DNA from: CAWIMX01 sp963792785
Lineage (GTDB): Bacteria; Acidobacteriota; Vicinamibacteria; Vicinamibacterales; CAVVIG01
NCBI GenBank assembly: GCA_963792785.1
Contig: CAWBXO010000001.1
Coordinates: 2,046,001-2,110,000 of the forward strand
Direction of reading: 5' to 3'
DNA: 64,000 bases
A program made the position numbers and the translations under genes. Shown piece after piece: positions 19,901 to 27,773 of this stretch; the first letter of the stretch is position 1, and each line of letters starts with the position of its first letter. The notes below the pieces were generated by a model. It saw only the letters and a program-made list of their open reading frames with translations, was not told where the DNA came from and ran no database searches.

Positions 19901-20579
19901 CACGGTCGCGGCGTTCCCTGCCGCCGGCGCGCTGCCTTCGGAGGTGCTGGCGGCCGCGCGACCCGCGCTCGAGGCGTTTTCGGCGCGTCTGCCCACGGGG
20001 TACACCATGCAGATTGGCGGCGAAGAGGAAGAACAACTCAAGGGCTTCAACGAGCTCGCCGCCGTGATGCTCGTGTCGGTCGTCGCCATCTTCATCGCCC
20101 TGGTGTTCCAGTTCAGAAACGCCGTGAAACCGCTGATCGTGTTCTCCGCCATTCCGTTCGGGGTGGTCGGGGCCCTGGTCAGCCTCATCGTCATGCAGTC
20201 CCCGTTCGGCTTCATGGCCTTCCTCGGCGTCGCCAGCCTCATCGGCGTCATCGTCAGCCACGTGATCGTGCTGTTCGACTTCATCGAGGAAATGCACGAA
20301 CGCGGCGAGCCGCTTCGCGACGCCCTGCTGGACGCGGGGATCGTTCGCCTTCGGCCGGTCCTCATCACCGTGGGCGCCACCGTCTTCGGCCTCGTGCCAC
20401 TGGCCCTGCACGGCGGGCCGTTGTGGGAAGGCCTTTGTTACACGCAGATTGGCGGCCTGACGATCGCGACCTTCGTGACGCTGATTCTGGTGCCGGTCCT
20501 GTACGCGACGTTCGTCCTCGATCTGAAAGTGCTCCGATGGGAGCAGCCGGCGCATCCAGCCTCGGCGGAGGCCGGCTGA
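16965..20579 (+). CDS. RND family efflux permease, atypical proton-relay residues
   Basis: Inner-membrane resistance-nodulation-division permease of 1204 residues, about 150 longer than typical HAE1 pumps; the extra length is mostly in the first periplasmic half. Expected features are MPKRKDPVFPVIYAAAVCQW after TM1, porter domains, and two membrane halves. TM4 keeps the Asp pair (LGLLVDDPVVAGDAI, about residue 556) but not the usual Asn. In TM10 the usual Lys is absent: the stretch reads LIGVIVSHVIVLFDFIEEM (about 1092-1110), with His in its place. Proton coupling or substrate class may therefore differ from drug pumps. It completes a tripartite exporter in the middle of an acyl-modifying cluster, so a lipid-like product is the inferred cargo. 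Confidence 0.92.
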   Translation: MAHGRSDADIVQHTHNTARFFTENRQIAWVLLVGVALWGVYGYLDMPKRKDPVFPVIYAAAVCQWPGASAERIERLVTRKIEEQISGNARVERIESTTRSNVSIVVIALDERITDPANEWDDIAFRLNAIRDLPPGAGPIEFIRDFGDTATLMLTVASPKVGPVELSLRARDIRTAIEQARARAPVADQPRRASIVVPFPPSLSVVIAERHRDLVSQALVGEGLIAASEPIAGAGYVGFDFTALADETVLAAALDRVMTERLVPAEYHPDIWSPMFVRDPADTEKALAAVAGDRYTYRELDVFTDLIKRTLQTVPFVSKVTRAGLLPEQIDLDYSQEQLTSAGVPVSKLVEILGARNITLPGGMLDIAGRSLLIDPSGEFHSEAEIGDVIVGTSPSGRPVYLRDGAEIYRAYQTPPRYLNYYQARDESGHWQRDRAITLAVQMRPGQQIGDFGAAVDQALAGLAPRLPSDLILARPSDQPRQVRENVGLFMQSLYEAIALVILVALIGFWEWRAALLMALSIPLTLALTFGLMDVLGVDIQQVSVASLIIALGLLVDDPVVAGDAIKRDLNHGHPRHVAAWLGPTKLATAIMFATITNIVAYLPLLMLKSQTGRFIYSLPVVLACALVASRLVSMTFIPLLGSYLLRPGRKAETPQEERRTRGFTGVYYRSVGWALDHRWMVLAAALTLLVAGGAFVTTLRIQFFPKDLSYLSYVDVWLPEDATIGATGEVAARAEDVIRRVADDYAHEHPNKDGTPKDVLLSITSFVGGGGPRFWFSVAPELFQPNYAQLIINVRDKHDTEHLVAPLQHALSAEIAGARLDVRQLETGKPVGIPVSIRLSGEDIPELRHLADQVRTILRSVPTAARVRDDWGVDSFKVKLEVDSDKANFAGISNLDVAASSAIGMNGLTVTTLREGDQQIPVVARLRVEERARLSDIQNLYVFPVLGGSARVPLEQVSRVRYQMDTEKIRRRNQFRTITVAAFPAAGALPSEVLAAARPALEAFSARLPTGYTMQIGGEEEEQLKGFNELAAVMLVSVVAIFIALVFQFRNAVKPLIVFSAIPFGVVGALVSLIVMQSPFGFMAFLGVASLIGVIVSHVIVLFDFIEEMHERGEPLRDALLDAGIVRLRPVLITVGATVFGLVPLALHGGPLWEGLCYTQIGGLTIATFVTLILVPVLYATFVLDLKVLRWEQPAHPASAEAG

Positions 20580-20615
20580 TCGACGACACGAAGGCCTCCC
20601 GGCCGGCGTGCGGAC

Positions 20616-21140
20616 TCAGGGATAGATGGGAGAGAAGTACTTGACGTAGAAGACACCGCCGAGAAAGAGGTGCCACAGCACGCCGATGGCGGCCGACCAG
20701 AGGAGGGCGCGCCGCGTCAACACTCCCGCTCTCCAGGCCAGCGCGTACGCCAGGAAGCCGGACGGCACGAACAGCACCACCGCCGACACGGTGCCCGGCG
20801 AGTACAGACCGGTCGCGATCGTGAAACCGAGATGGAAGCCGATGGCATTGACGATCACAAGCGACGCAGCCGAGAGGCCGAGGGCAGGCATGCGCCAGCC
20901 CACGGCCGCACAGGCGATGGCGTACACGATGACGCCGAAGTTGACCAGATGAAAGTCCTCCCAGGTCACGGGCGTCGCCAGGGCCCGGGCGGACCACGCG
21001 GGGAAGTTCAGCGCGTACTCTTCGGTGATGTGAACTGCGATCGTCGCCACGATCGCCCACAGGGTCCAGTCGCCGCCGTGGCGGCGCGAAAAGGTTGGGG
21101 GCGCCGATGTCGCGTGCACGCGCTCGGGGCTCTGTAGCAT
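20616..21140 (-). CDS. HXXEE domain membrane protein
   Basis: 174-residue integral membrane protein with about five helices. The motif HITEEY near the start of the first helix, followed by VNFGVIVYAIACAAVGWRMP and VIVNAIGFHLGF, identifies the HXXEE family, conserved in bacteria and of unknown biochemical role. I use the ATG at 21140, whose bases overlap the ATG of the divergent methyltransferase at 21139; a longer form from 21179 would overlap that gene by 40 bases. The gene is convergent with the RND permease and faces away from the methyltransferase and ligase. The conserved His and two Glu could bind metal, but that is a guess. Confidence 0.82.
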   Translation of the reverse strand: MLQSPERVHATSAPPTFSRRHGGDWTLWAIVATIAVHITEEYALNFPAWSARALATPVTWEDFHLVNFGVIVYAIACAAVGWRMPALGLSAASLVIVNAIGFHLGFTIATGLYSPGTVSAVVLFVPSGFLAYALAWRAGVLTRRALLWSAAIGVLWHLFLGGVFYVKYFSPIYP

Positions 21141-21909
21141 GATGACGGTCTCCACGGTATCGGACGAATCCTCTGACACGACTCGACAGGCGCAGCTGTT
21201 CTGGACGCGGTACTTCGCCGTCTACGATACGCTCAACGAAGCGCGGCCGTATCAGGCGATGATCGCGCGGCAAGTGGAGCTGCTCGCGCCATGGACCGGG
21301 GCGCGTGTGCTCGACGCGGGAACGGGATCCGGCAACCTGGCCGCCGCGCTCGTTCGGCGCGGCGTCGATCTCGTCGGGCTGGACTTCTGCGAGCCCGCGC
21401 TCGTGCTCGCGCGCGCCAAGGCGCCCGGCGCGACGTTTCAGTTCGGCGACCTGACCCAGCCGCTGGCCTTTCCGCCCGGCACCTTCGACCTCATCACGTG
21501 CAGCGCCGTCCTGCACGTGCTCGGTCGAGACCAGCAGCGATTTGCCCTCGGTGAGCTCGCACGCGCGCTGCGGACGGGCGGCCGGCTGGTCGTGACGGTG
21601 TTCGCCGACGGGTTCAATCCGCTGCAGGTGTACAGGACGACGCTCCGGGAGGAATATCGGGCCCGGGGACCGGCCGGCGCCGTGGCATTCGGCGCGCGCT
21701 ATTCGTGGAATACGGCGCGCATCCTCTATTACGTGCGACGGATACAGCGCGAGCACCAGCGTGGCGCATATGCCTACGTGAACGAGGCGTCGCTGGCCGG
21801 GCTCCTGGGCGACGCCGGGCTCGCACCGGCGTCGGTCGAGCGCACGCTGGCCGGGCAGTGTGTCACCGCGCTCGCCATCAAGCCTCCCGCGCCTCCCGTC
21901 GGGTCATGA
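21139..21909 (+). CDS. Class I SAM-dependent methyltransferase
   Basis: 256-residue cytoplasmic methyltransferase. The SAM-binding glycine motif is RVLDAGTGSGNLAAAL (about residues 55-70), followed by VGLDFCEPALVLARAK and the post-I motif TFDLITCSAVLHVL. The substrate is unknown. It overlaps the acyl-AMP ligase by four bases (ATGA), so both are made together, and its start codon overlaps that of the divergent HXXEE gene. In the cluster it would be a second methyl-group chemistry beside the B12 radical SAM enzyme, probably O- or N-directed. Either of the two tandem ATGs could be used. Confidence 0.9.
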   Translation: MMTVSTVSDESSDTTRQAQLFWTRYFAVYDTLNEARPYQAMIARQVELLAPWTGARVLDAGTGSGNLAAALVRRGVDLVGLDFCEPALVLARAKAPGATFQFGDLTQPLAFPPGTFDLITCSAVLHVLGRDQQRFALGELARALRTGGRLVVTVFADGFNPLQVYRTTLREEYRARGPAGAVAFGARYSWNTARILYYVRRIQREHQRGAYAYVNEASLAGLLGDAGLAPASVERTLAGQCVTALAIKPPAPPVGS

Positions 21910-23657
21910 TTCCGATCGAGGTCGCGGCCAGATCCCTCGATCCCGAGCGCCGTCACGCCCTCTGGCACGAGCCGCGGGCGGCGACCCTGATCGAGATCCT
22001 CGAGGGTCCGGCCGCCCGCTACGCGTCGCTGCCGATTCTGTTCCTGTCCGACGACGCCCGGCAGGCCGCCCCCTGGTCGTGGGGCGCGCTCTGGGAGGCG
22101 TGCCTGGCCCAGGCGGCCGCGCTCGCCGCCTGCGGCGTTGCCCGCGGCGAGCCGGTCGTGCTGGCTATTCCCACATCCGGTCTGTTCTTCCCGGTCTTCT
22201 TCGGCATCCTGGCCGCCGGCGGCGTGCCGGTTCCCGTCACCCCGCCACCCTCGCAGAACGTCGAACGGTTGCACTGGTACCGAGACCTGCTGTCGACGAT
22301 CGTGTCCGATTCCGGGGCGCGGATCGTCATGTCGAACGCTGGCCATCGCCAGACACTGGCGATGATGGTGCCGGACGGGGTCCGAGTACTTGCGGCCGAT
22401 GCGCTGCCGGCGGTCGCGCCCGTCCGCCCACTCACCCTTGATGCAGACGAGCTGGCGTTGCTGCAGTACACCTCCGGCAGCACGAGCAGTCCGAAGGCCG
22501 TGGCGCTCACGCACGCCAACATCATCGCGAACATGCACGCCATCGGCACGGAGATCGTCGATGAACATTCGTCGGGCGTGAGCTGGCTGCCGCTCTTCCA
22601 CGACATGGGCCTCATCGGCGCGGCCCTCGGCGCGCTGTACACGAGGACGCCGATTCTGCTGTTTCCGACGACGCGCTTCGGAAAGGAACCGGCGGCCTGG
22701 CTGCGCGCCATCGGCGCATTCGGCGCGACGATCACCCAGGCGCCGAATTTCGCCTTTGCCCATGCCGTTCGATACGCGGCGGTCGAAGATCTGGCCGGGG
22801 TGTCGCTGGCCTCCCTTCGGACGGCGCTGAACGGCGCCGAGCCCATCGACCTGGCGACGGTCGAAGCGTTCGAACGAACCTTCGCTCCCCTGGGCCTGCG
22901 CCGTGGCGTCGTGCGCCCGGTCTACGGGTTGGCCGAAAGCTCGCTCGCGGTCACGTTTGCCGACGCCGGTCAACGGGTGGTCGACGAGATCGACGCTGAA
23001 GCGCTCGAATCTCGGGGCGTGGCCGCGCCCGCCTCCGATGCGCAACGGCGAAGGACGATCGTGTCGGTCGGGCGGCCACTGGCCACGCAAGAGATTCGCA
23101 TCGCCGGCGAGAGCGGAATCCCGCGTGGCGAACGTGAGATTGGCGAGGTGCTCGTGCGAGGCCCATCCGTCATGCGCGAGTACTACCGGAGGCCGGAAGC
23201 AACGGCGGCGACCCTCGCCGGGGGGTGGCTGCACACGGGAGATTTGGGTTATCTGTCCGACGGTCGTCTGTACCTCACCGGCCGGCTCAAAGACCTCATC
23301 ATTCGGCACGGCCGGAACTATTACCCCTCCGACCTCGAGCACGTCATCTCTGGCGTCGAGGGCGTCCTGCGGGGAGGGTCGGTCGCGTTCGGGATCGACC
23401 GCGAGGAGGGGCCGCGGGTGGTGATCGTCGTGGAAACCCGTCTCCGGCGGCCTGGAGATCACCAGGTGCTGGTGCGCGGCATTCGCGACGCTTGTCAGGC
23501 GGCCTTTCTCTTCGGACCCGACGAGGTGCGCCTGGTGCCTGCGGGAGGTATTCCACGCACGACGAGCGGCAAGGTGCGCCGGAGCGAGTGCCGCAGACTC
23601 TACCTCGACGCTGCCCTTCCATTCTTCAGGCGATCGGGCGCCGACCAGTCCGCCTGA
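21906..23657 (+). CDS. Fatty acyl-AMP ligase (FAAL-type adenylate-forming enzyme)
   Basis: 583-residue adenylate-forming enzyme that activates a carboxylic acid with ATP and hands it to an acyl carrier protein. The core motif is LLQYTSGSTSSPKAVALTH (about residue 185). SWLPLFHDMGLIGAALG and RPVYGLAESSLAVTF are the wording typical of fatty acyl-AMP ligases rather than CoA ligases, as is KDLIIRHGRNYYPSDLE in the hinge region. The C-terminal catalytic Lys lies in RTTSGKVRRSECRR. No carrier domain is fused, so the free-standing ACP at 12812-13093 is the likely acceptor. It is the last gene of the plus-strand cluster and is translationally coupled to the methyltransferase. Confidence 0.9.
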   Translation: MIPIEVAARSLDPERRHALWHEPRAATLIEILEGPAARYASLPILFLSDDARQAAPWSWGALWEACLAQAAALAACGVARGEPVVLAIPTSGLFFPVFFGILAAGGVPVPVTPPPSQNVERLHWYRDLLSTIVSDSGARIVMSNAGHRQTLAMMVPDGVRVLAADALPAVAPVRPLTLDADELALLQYTSGSTSSPKAVALTHANIIANMHAIGTEIVDEHSSGVSWLPLFHDMGLIGAALGALYTRTPILLFPTTRFGKEPAAWLRAIGAFGATITQAPNFAFAHAVRYAAVEDLAGVSLASLRTALNGAEPIDLATVEAFERTFAPLGLRRGVVRPVYGLAESSLAVTFADAGQRVVDEIDAEALESRGVAAPASDAQRRRTIVSVGRPLATQEIRIAGESGIPRGEREIGEVLVRGPSVMREYYRRPEATAATLAGGWLHTGDLGYLSDGRLYLTGRLKDLIIRHGRNYYPSDLEHVISGVEGVLRGGSVAFGIDREEGPRVVIVVETRLRRPGDHQVLVRGIRDACQAAFLFGPDEVRLVPAGGIPRTTSGKVRRSECRRLYLDAALPFFRRSGADQSA

Positions 23658-23693
23658 ACATTGACTTCACCCGCGAGGCTCGACAGCCGGACC

Positions 23694-24386
23694 CTAGAGA
23701 GCCCGCAAGCCGTCGGTCTCGCGGTCGAGATCCGCCAGGAATTCTTCGAGCTCTGCGCGCAGCCCGGGCATGCGGCGCCGACCCGCGGGCGAGAGCACGC
23801 GGGCGGGGACCCTCGCGAGATTGTCCTTCAACATGGCAACGACCCTCGGCCCGTTCGGTGCGCCGCCGTTCGGATCCACGCGCGCCATCACGCGGGCGAC
23901 GCCGATGGCTCCGAGCCAGTCGAGGGCGTCCGCGTCGTGCAGGTAGAGCGCTTCGGCCCCCACGGGCTCGCGCTGGTACATGTGGGTCAGGATCGCGCCT
24001 CGCACGGCATCAACCTTCGCCATCGGAAAGCCCGTGCCCTCGAGCACCGTCGGGAAGACGCGAGCCGCCTCGTCCCCGTGGTCCTGACCGGCCTTCGCCC
24101 ACGGCGCGAACATCGCCATGTCGTGAAGAAACGCCGCCGCATACAGCACGTCGTCGTCGATCGGCACCTGGTCCTCCGTCGCCAACGCCTTCGCCACCTC
24201 GTAGTCCCGCACCGAGTGCGAGTACCCCCAGGCGGGGTGCTTGAAGTGCTCGGCCGCGAAGTCACGCACGGTGGTGCGCCAGTCGGCGTCCGCGGCCGCC
24301 CGGGCACCGCCCCCGCTCGCGACGAGGGACACCATACCGATCACCGCGAGGCACGGGAGAGTGGTGCGGGGTATCGAGAAGGTCAT
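23694..24386 (-). CDS. Exported HD-domain phosphohydrolase-like protein
   Basis: 230-residue protein with an N-terminal signal sequence (PCLAVIGMVSLVASGGGARA) and an HD fold: HPAWGYSHSVRDYEVA supplies the first His, AAFLHDMAMFAP the HD pair (about residue 100), and LHDADALDWLGAIGVARV the distal Asp. HD proteins are metal-dependent phosphohydrolases, mostly on nucleotides; an exported one is less usual. It stands alone, convergent with the acyl-AMP ligase gene (36-base gap) and downstream of the ankyrin-repeat gene on the same strand. Substrate unknown. Confidence 0.82.
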   Translation of the reverse strand: MTFSIPRTTLPCLAVIGMVSLVASGGGARAAADADWRTTVRDFAAEHFKHPAWGYSHSVRDYEVAKALATEDQVPIDDDVLYAAAFLHDMAMFAPWAKAGQDHGDEAARVFPTVLEGTGFPMAKVDAVRGAILTHMYQREPVGAEALYLHDADALDWLGAIGVARVMARVDPNGGAPNGPRVVAMLKDNLARVPARVLSPAGRRRMPGLRAELEEFLADLDRETDGLRAL

Positions 24387-24413
24387 GGACGGCAGGATAC
24401 ACGAACCCGCCCG

Positions 24414-25094
24414 CTAGAACCGCTGCAGGTACGCGATCGCTTCCCGGTCGTTCTTCTGCTGCGCGAGTGCCAGGGGGGTAAGGCCGGCGGCGTTCGTGGC
24501 GGCGACGTCGGCGCCCTGCTCGACCAGCGTCTTGAGGGCGCCGAGGTTGCCGCTGGCGACGGCGAGGTGCACCGGGCGCCAGCCGGCCGCGTCGGCGGCG
24601 TTGACGTCGGCGCCGTGGCCGAGCAGCAGGCCGGCCGTCAGGCTCTGGCGGCCCGCGAGCGCGGCGTGCAGCGGCGTGTTCTGGTTCGGGTTGGTCGATC
24701 GCGCCGCGACATCGGCGCCGTGCGCCAGCAGCCGCTCGACGACCTGCGCGTGACCGAAGTGCGCGGCCAGGTGCAGCGCCGTCCAGCCGTCCGGGCTCGA
24801 CCCGGCGAGATCGGCGCCGCCGGCGAGCAGCCGCTCCACGCGATCCACTTCGCCCGCCGCCGCGGCCTCGGCCAGCGAGAGCGTCGCGCCGCGGGCGACC
24901 AGCACGTTGAGGATGTCGTGGCGCCGATGGTAGACGGCGGCGAGAACGGCGCTCAGGCCGCCCTCGTCGCGCGCGTCGACCAGGGAGGGATCCTCAGTGA
25001 CGAGGCGGCGGACGGCTTCGACATCGCCTGATTGGATTGAAGCAAAGAGGACGGCCTGGTCGGGTGAGTCTGGTCGGTCGGGTGCGTTCATCAC
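24414..25094 (-). CDS. Ankyrin repeat protein
   Basis: About 226 residues, almost wholly ankyrin repeats (six or so 33-residue units), for example GWTALHLAAHFGHAQVVERL, NTPLHAALAGRQSLTAGLLL and GWRPVHLAVASGNLGALKTL. It has no signal peptide, so a cytoplasmic protein-binding role is likely. GTG (25094) and ATG (25091) are adjacent possible starts with TAGGGAATA upstream. The sequence just before the start is the end of an 11-unit tandem repeat that fills the gap to the P-II gene. Confidence 0.85.
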   Translation of the reverse strand: MMNAPDRPDSPDQAVLFASIQSGDVEAVRRLVTEDPSLVDARDEGGLSAVLAAVYHRRHDILNVLVARGATLSLAEAAAAGEVDRVERLLAGGADLAGSSPDGWTALHLAAHFGHAQVVERLLAHGADVAARSTNPNQNTPLHAALAGRQSLTAGLLLGHGADVNAADAAGWRPVHLAVASGNLGALKTLVEQGADVAATNAAGLTPLALAQQKNDREAIAYLQRF

Positions 25095-25101
25095 TATTCC
25101 C

Positions 25102-25200
25102 TACCAGACCTACCAGACCTACCAGACCCACCTGACCCACCCGACCCACCAGACCTACCCGACCTACCAGACCCACCCGACCTACCCGACCCACCCGACC
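25102..25200 (-). repeat. Eleven-copy 9-bp G-rich tandem repeat after a stop codon
   Basis: Exactly 11 head-to-tail copies of a 9-base unit. The plus strand reads YACCNGACC; the coding strand of the neighbours reads GGTCNGGTR. It fills the gap between the P-II gene and the ankyrin gene and begins within the P-II stop codon itself. Runs such as GGGTGGGTCGGGTAGG on the minus strand have strong G-quadruplex potential. Variation is limited to the first and fifth positions of the unit. Confidence 0.9.
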
Positions 25201-25529
25201 TAGAGTTCGCGCTCGCCCGTCCGGATGTTGTAGGCCTCGCCGATGTCGAGCACCCACACCTTGCCGTCGCCGATCTCGCCCGTGCGGCCGGTCTGGATGA
25301 TCGCGCGGATCACCTCGTCCACCATCACGTCCGGCACGACGACATCGATCATCATCTTGGGGAGGAGGCTGACCTCGTACTCCTGGCCGCGGTAGACGGC
25401 GCGGTGGCCCTTCTGGCGGCCGTGGCCGCGCACCTCGGTCACCGTGAGGCCCGACACGCTCAACTTCTGCAGTGCGTCCTTGATCTCCTCGACCTTATTG
25501 GGCCGCACGATGCACTTCACCAGCTTCAT
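25200..25529 (-). CDS. P-II family nitrogen regulatory protein
   Basis: 109-residue trimeric signal protein that senses 2-oxoglutarate and ATP/ADP and controls ammonium uptake or glutamine synthesis. Seen: MKLVKCIVRPNKVEEIKDAL, the T-loop RGHGRQKGHRAVYRGQEYEV with Tyr51 (the uridylylation site in the family), LLPKMMIDVVV, and GEIGDGKVWVLDI. I use the ATG at 25529, with GAAGGAG about ten bases upstream, instead of a 23-residue N-terminal extension. No amtB, glnA or glnD is visible, so its target is not shown by context. Its stop lies at the end of an 11-unit tandem repeat. Confidence 0.93.
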   Translation of the reverse strand: MKLVKCIVRPNKVEEIKDALQKLSVSGLTVTEVRGHGRQKGHRAVYRGQEYEVSLLPKMMIDVVVPDVMVDEVIRAIIQTGRTGEIGDGKVWVLDIGEAYNIRTGEREL

Positions 25530-25569
25530 CACGGGTCGACTCCTTCGCGGCTCGCCGTCCTCGGCCTGC

Positions 25570-26052
25570 TTACGGGGTATCGTCCAGCGCGCCGGCAATC
25601 GCGGACAGGACCTGCCGCGCGTGGCGCATCTGGGTCTTGGGCACGCGGGCGAGCGCGCGGGCGATGGCGCCCTCCACGGTGCCGCCCGGCCGCTGCGTGA
25701 ACTTCTTCGCCGCGTCGCGCAGGCGCAGGCGCACGCGCCGGCTGTCCGCCGGGTCCTGCTCGCGCTGCAGATAGCCTTTCGTCACGAGCCGCTGGACGAC
25801 CCCGGTGATCGTGCTCGGGTGCAGCCGGACGATGCGCGCGAGCTCGCCGGGCGAGACGCCCGGGAACTGGCTCACGATCCTGAGGACCAGCCGCTGCGGA
25901 CCCGTGATGCCGAGGCGCGCTTCCATCCGCTTCGACGTGCTCTGGAGGCCGTGCTCGATGCCCCACAGCAGGCGCATGAAATCGAGCGACGCGTCGAGCG
26001 ATCGCACGTGTTCGGGATCCGGCTGACGGCGGGGGGGCATGCGGGACATCAT
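25570..26052 (-). CDS. MarR family transcriptional regulator
   Basis: About 160-residue winged-helix dimer of the MarR type. The DNA-binding part is GITGPQRLVLRIVSQFPGVS with SPGELARIVRLHPSTITGVV and the wing DPADSRRVRLRL. The start ATG at 26052 overlaps the ClC stop by four bases (ATGA); starts at 26049 and 26040 are also possible. As last gene of the TPR-ClC-MarR unit it may control that operon, in common with other MarR proteins, but no operator could be identified. The recognition helix SPGELARIVRLHPSTITGVV is fully conserved in style. Ligand unknown. Confidence 0.87.
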   Translation of the reverse strand: MMSRMPPRRQPDPEHVRSLDASLDFMRLLWGIEHGLQSTSKRMEARLGITGPQRLVLRIVSQFPGVSPGELARIVRLHPSTITGVVQRLVTKGYLQREQDPADSRRVRLRLRDAAKKFTQRPGGTVEGAIARALARVPKTQMRHARQVLSAIAGALDDTP

Positions 26053-27773
26053 ACGCCGGGACCAACGGTGGCGGGCAACGGGTTCGTGCGCGCCCGGCCC
26101 ATCATCCGGACGGCGTCCTCCAGGGTCACCACGCCCTCGAGGCGCTGGGTGTCCTGGCGGCTCACGACCGGCAGCAGGCCGGGGCTCTCCGCGAAGCGCG
26201 CGAGGACGACGTCCAGCGGATGGTCGGGGTGCGCGTGCACCATCGGCTCGTCGACCAGCGAGCCCACCGGCTCGGCGGAGAGGCCGCCGTCCATGGCGGC
26301 CGCGAGGCGGTCGAGCGTGACGATACCGACCAGGCGCTCGCGCGAGCCCACCAGGTGGGCGCGGCGGCCGCTCGCGCGCAGCGCCTCCCACGCGTGCGCC
26401 ACCGGCTCGTGGGCCGGGATGAGGTCGGCGTCGCCGACCATCACGTCGCGCGCCAGCCACGTGCGCTCGGCGACGCGGGCGCCCGGCTCGGGCAGGTGGA
26501 TGTGGTCCTGATGCAGCAGCGTGTGCAGCAGCGGGAACGGCTGGTAGCGGCGCGAGATCACGTAGCTGAGGAGGTTCGCGACCATCAAGGGCACGAAGAT
26601 CTGATAGTCCTGCGTGATCTCGAAGATCATGAACACCGAGGTCATCGGCGCGCGGATGATGCCGGCGAACACCGCGCCCATGCCGACCAGGGCGTACGCG
26701 CCGGCGTCGGCCGTCGGAAACGGCGCGTAGCGGTGGATGACCCACCCGACGGCGCCGCCCGCCATCGCGCCGATGTACAGGCTGGGCGCGAAGATGCCGC
26801 CCGCGTTGCCCGACGCGTAGGAGATGACGGTCGCCGCGATCTTGAGGAAGCACAGCAGCACGAGCGTCCGCAGCAGGAGGCCGCCGTTCAGCGCCTGGTC
26901 GACGTACTCGTAACCGACGCCCATGACCTGCGGCGCGACCAGCAGCAGGACCCCGATCGCGAGCCCGCCGATCGCCGGCTGGATCCACTTGGACTTGGCC
27001 GGCATCCGCAGGAACTGCTGGCGCAGCCAGATCAGCGACTTGCAGAACAGCACCGAGACGAACCCGCCGACCACGCCGAGCAGCGCGTACCCGAGGAGTT
27101 CGGCCGGGTGCACGAGGTTGTACGCCGGCACGTGGAACAGGGGCTCGTTGCCGAGGATCGCGCGCTCGACGATCACCGCGGTCACCGACGCGACGACGGT
27201 GGAGCCGACCATCGCGGCGTTCATGTCGCCGATGATCTCCTCGAGCGAGAAGATGACGGCGGCCACCGGCGTGTTGAACGCCGCCGAGAGGGCGCCGGCC
27301 GCGCCCACGGGCACGAGCTCCTTGACGCGCTCGGGCGACAGGTGCATCCAGCGGCCGATGATTGACGCGAGCCCGCCGCCGATCTGCACGGCGGGGCCTT
27401 CCGGCCCCATCGAGTGGCCGCAGCCGATGCAGAGCATGCCGGTCAGGAACTTGCCGAACGGCACGGCGCCGCGCACCTTGCCTCCGTGGAGGTGGAACGC
27501 GACCTTCGTCTGGGGCACGCCGCTGCCGCGCACGTCGGGATAGAGCGTCGCCAGCAGGGTGCCGCTCACGATGCTCACGAGGAACGGCACGAGGAGCAGG
27601 CGCGCGACGCCGGGCGAGAGGCCGAACAGGAACCGGCTGGTGTAGTCGATCGAGGTGATGAAGAGGACCGCCGAGAGGCCGGCGAGCACGCCGATGACGA
27701 TCGTGAGCACCAGGAAAATCTGGTTCTCGCGCGAGCGAAGCGATTCGGCGGCGGATCGGACGGGCGAACTCAC
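26049..27773 (-). CDS. ClC family chloride channel/antiporter with CBS domains
   Basis: 574-residue inner-membrane ClC protein. Anion-filter motifs are GSGVPQ (about residue 83), GPEGPAV (about 123, keeping the gating Glu) and GGIFAPSL (about 325). The SLEEI Glu that relays protons in antiporters is also present, so Cl-/H+ exchange is the better guess. Residues from about 440 form a CBS pair (ARDVMVGDADLIPAHEPVAH and DEPMVHAHPDHPLDVVL), which in relatives binds nucleotides and gates the channel. Start GTG overlaps the stop of the upstream TPR gene (GTGA) and the stop overlaps the MarR start. Confidence 0.95.
   Translation of the reverse strand: MSSPVRSAAESLRSRENQIFLVLTIVIGVLAGLSAVLFITSIDYTSRFLFGLSPGVARLLLVPFLVSIVSGTLLATLYPDVRGSGVPQTKVAFHLHGGKVRGAVPFGKFLTGMLCIGCGHSMGPEGPAVQIGGGLASIIGRWMHLSPERVKELVPVGAAGALSAAFNTPVAAVIFSLEEIIGDMNAAMVGSTVVASVTAVIVERAILGNEPLFHVPAYNLVHPAELLGYALLGVVGGFVSVLFCKSLIWLRQQFLRMPAKSKWIQPAIGGLAIGVLLLVAPQVMGVGYEYVDQALNGGLLLRTLVLLCFLKIAATVISYASGNAGGIFAPSLYIGAMAGGAVGWVIHRYAPFPTADAGAYALVGMGAVFAGIIRAPMTSVFMIFEITQDYQIFVPLMVANLLSYVISRRYQPFPLLHTLLHQDHIHLPEPGARVAERTWLARDVMVGDADLIPAHEPVAHAWEALRASGRRAHLVGSRERLVGIVTLDRLAAAMDGGLSAEPVGSLVDEPMVHAHPDHPLDVVLARFAESPGLLPVVSRQDTQRLEGVVTLEDAVRMMGRARTNPLPATVGPGV

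Noticed and set aside
9254..23657. Whole acyl/exporter cluster as a mobile island
   Set aside because: No integrase, tRNA border, flanking repeat or clear composition change is seen at its ends.
25102..25200. CRISPR array
   Set aside because: Units are 9 bases with no spacers; it is a simple tandem repeat.
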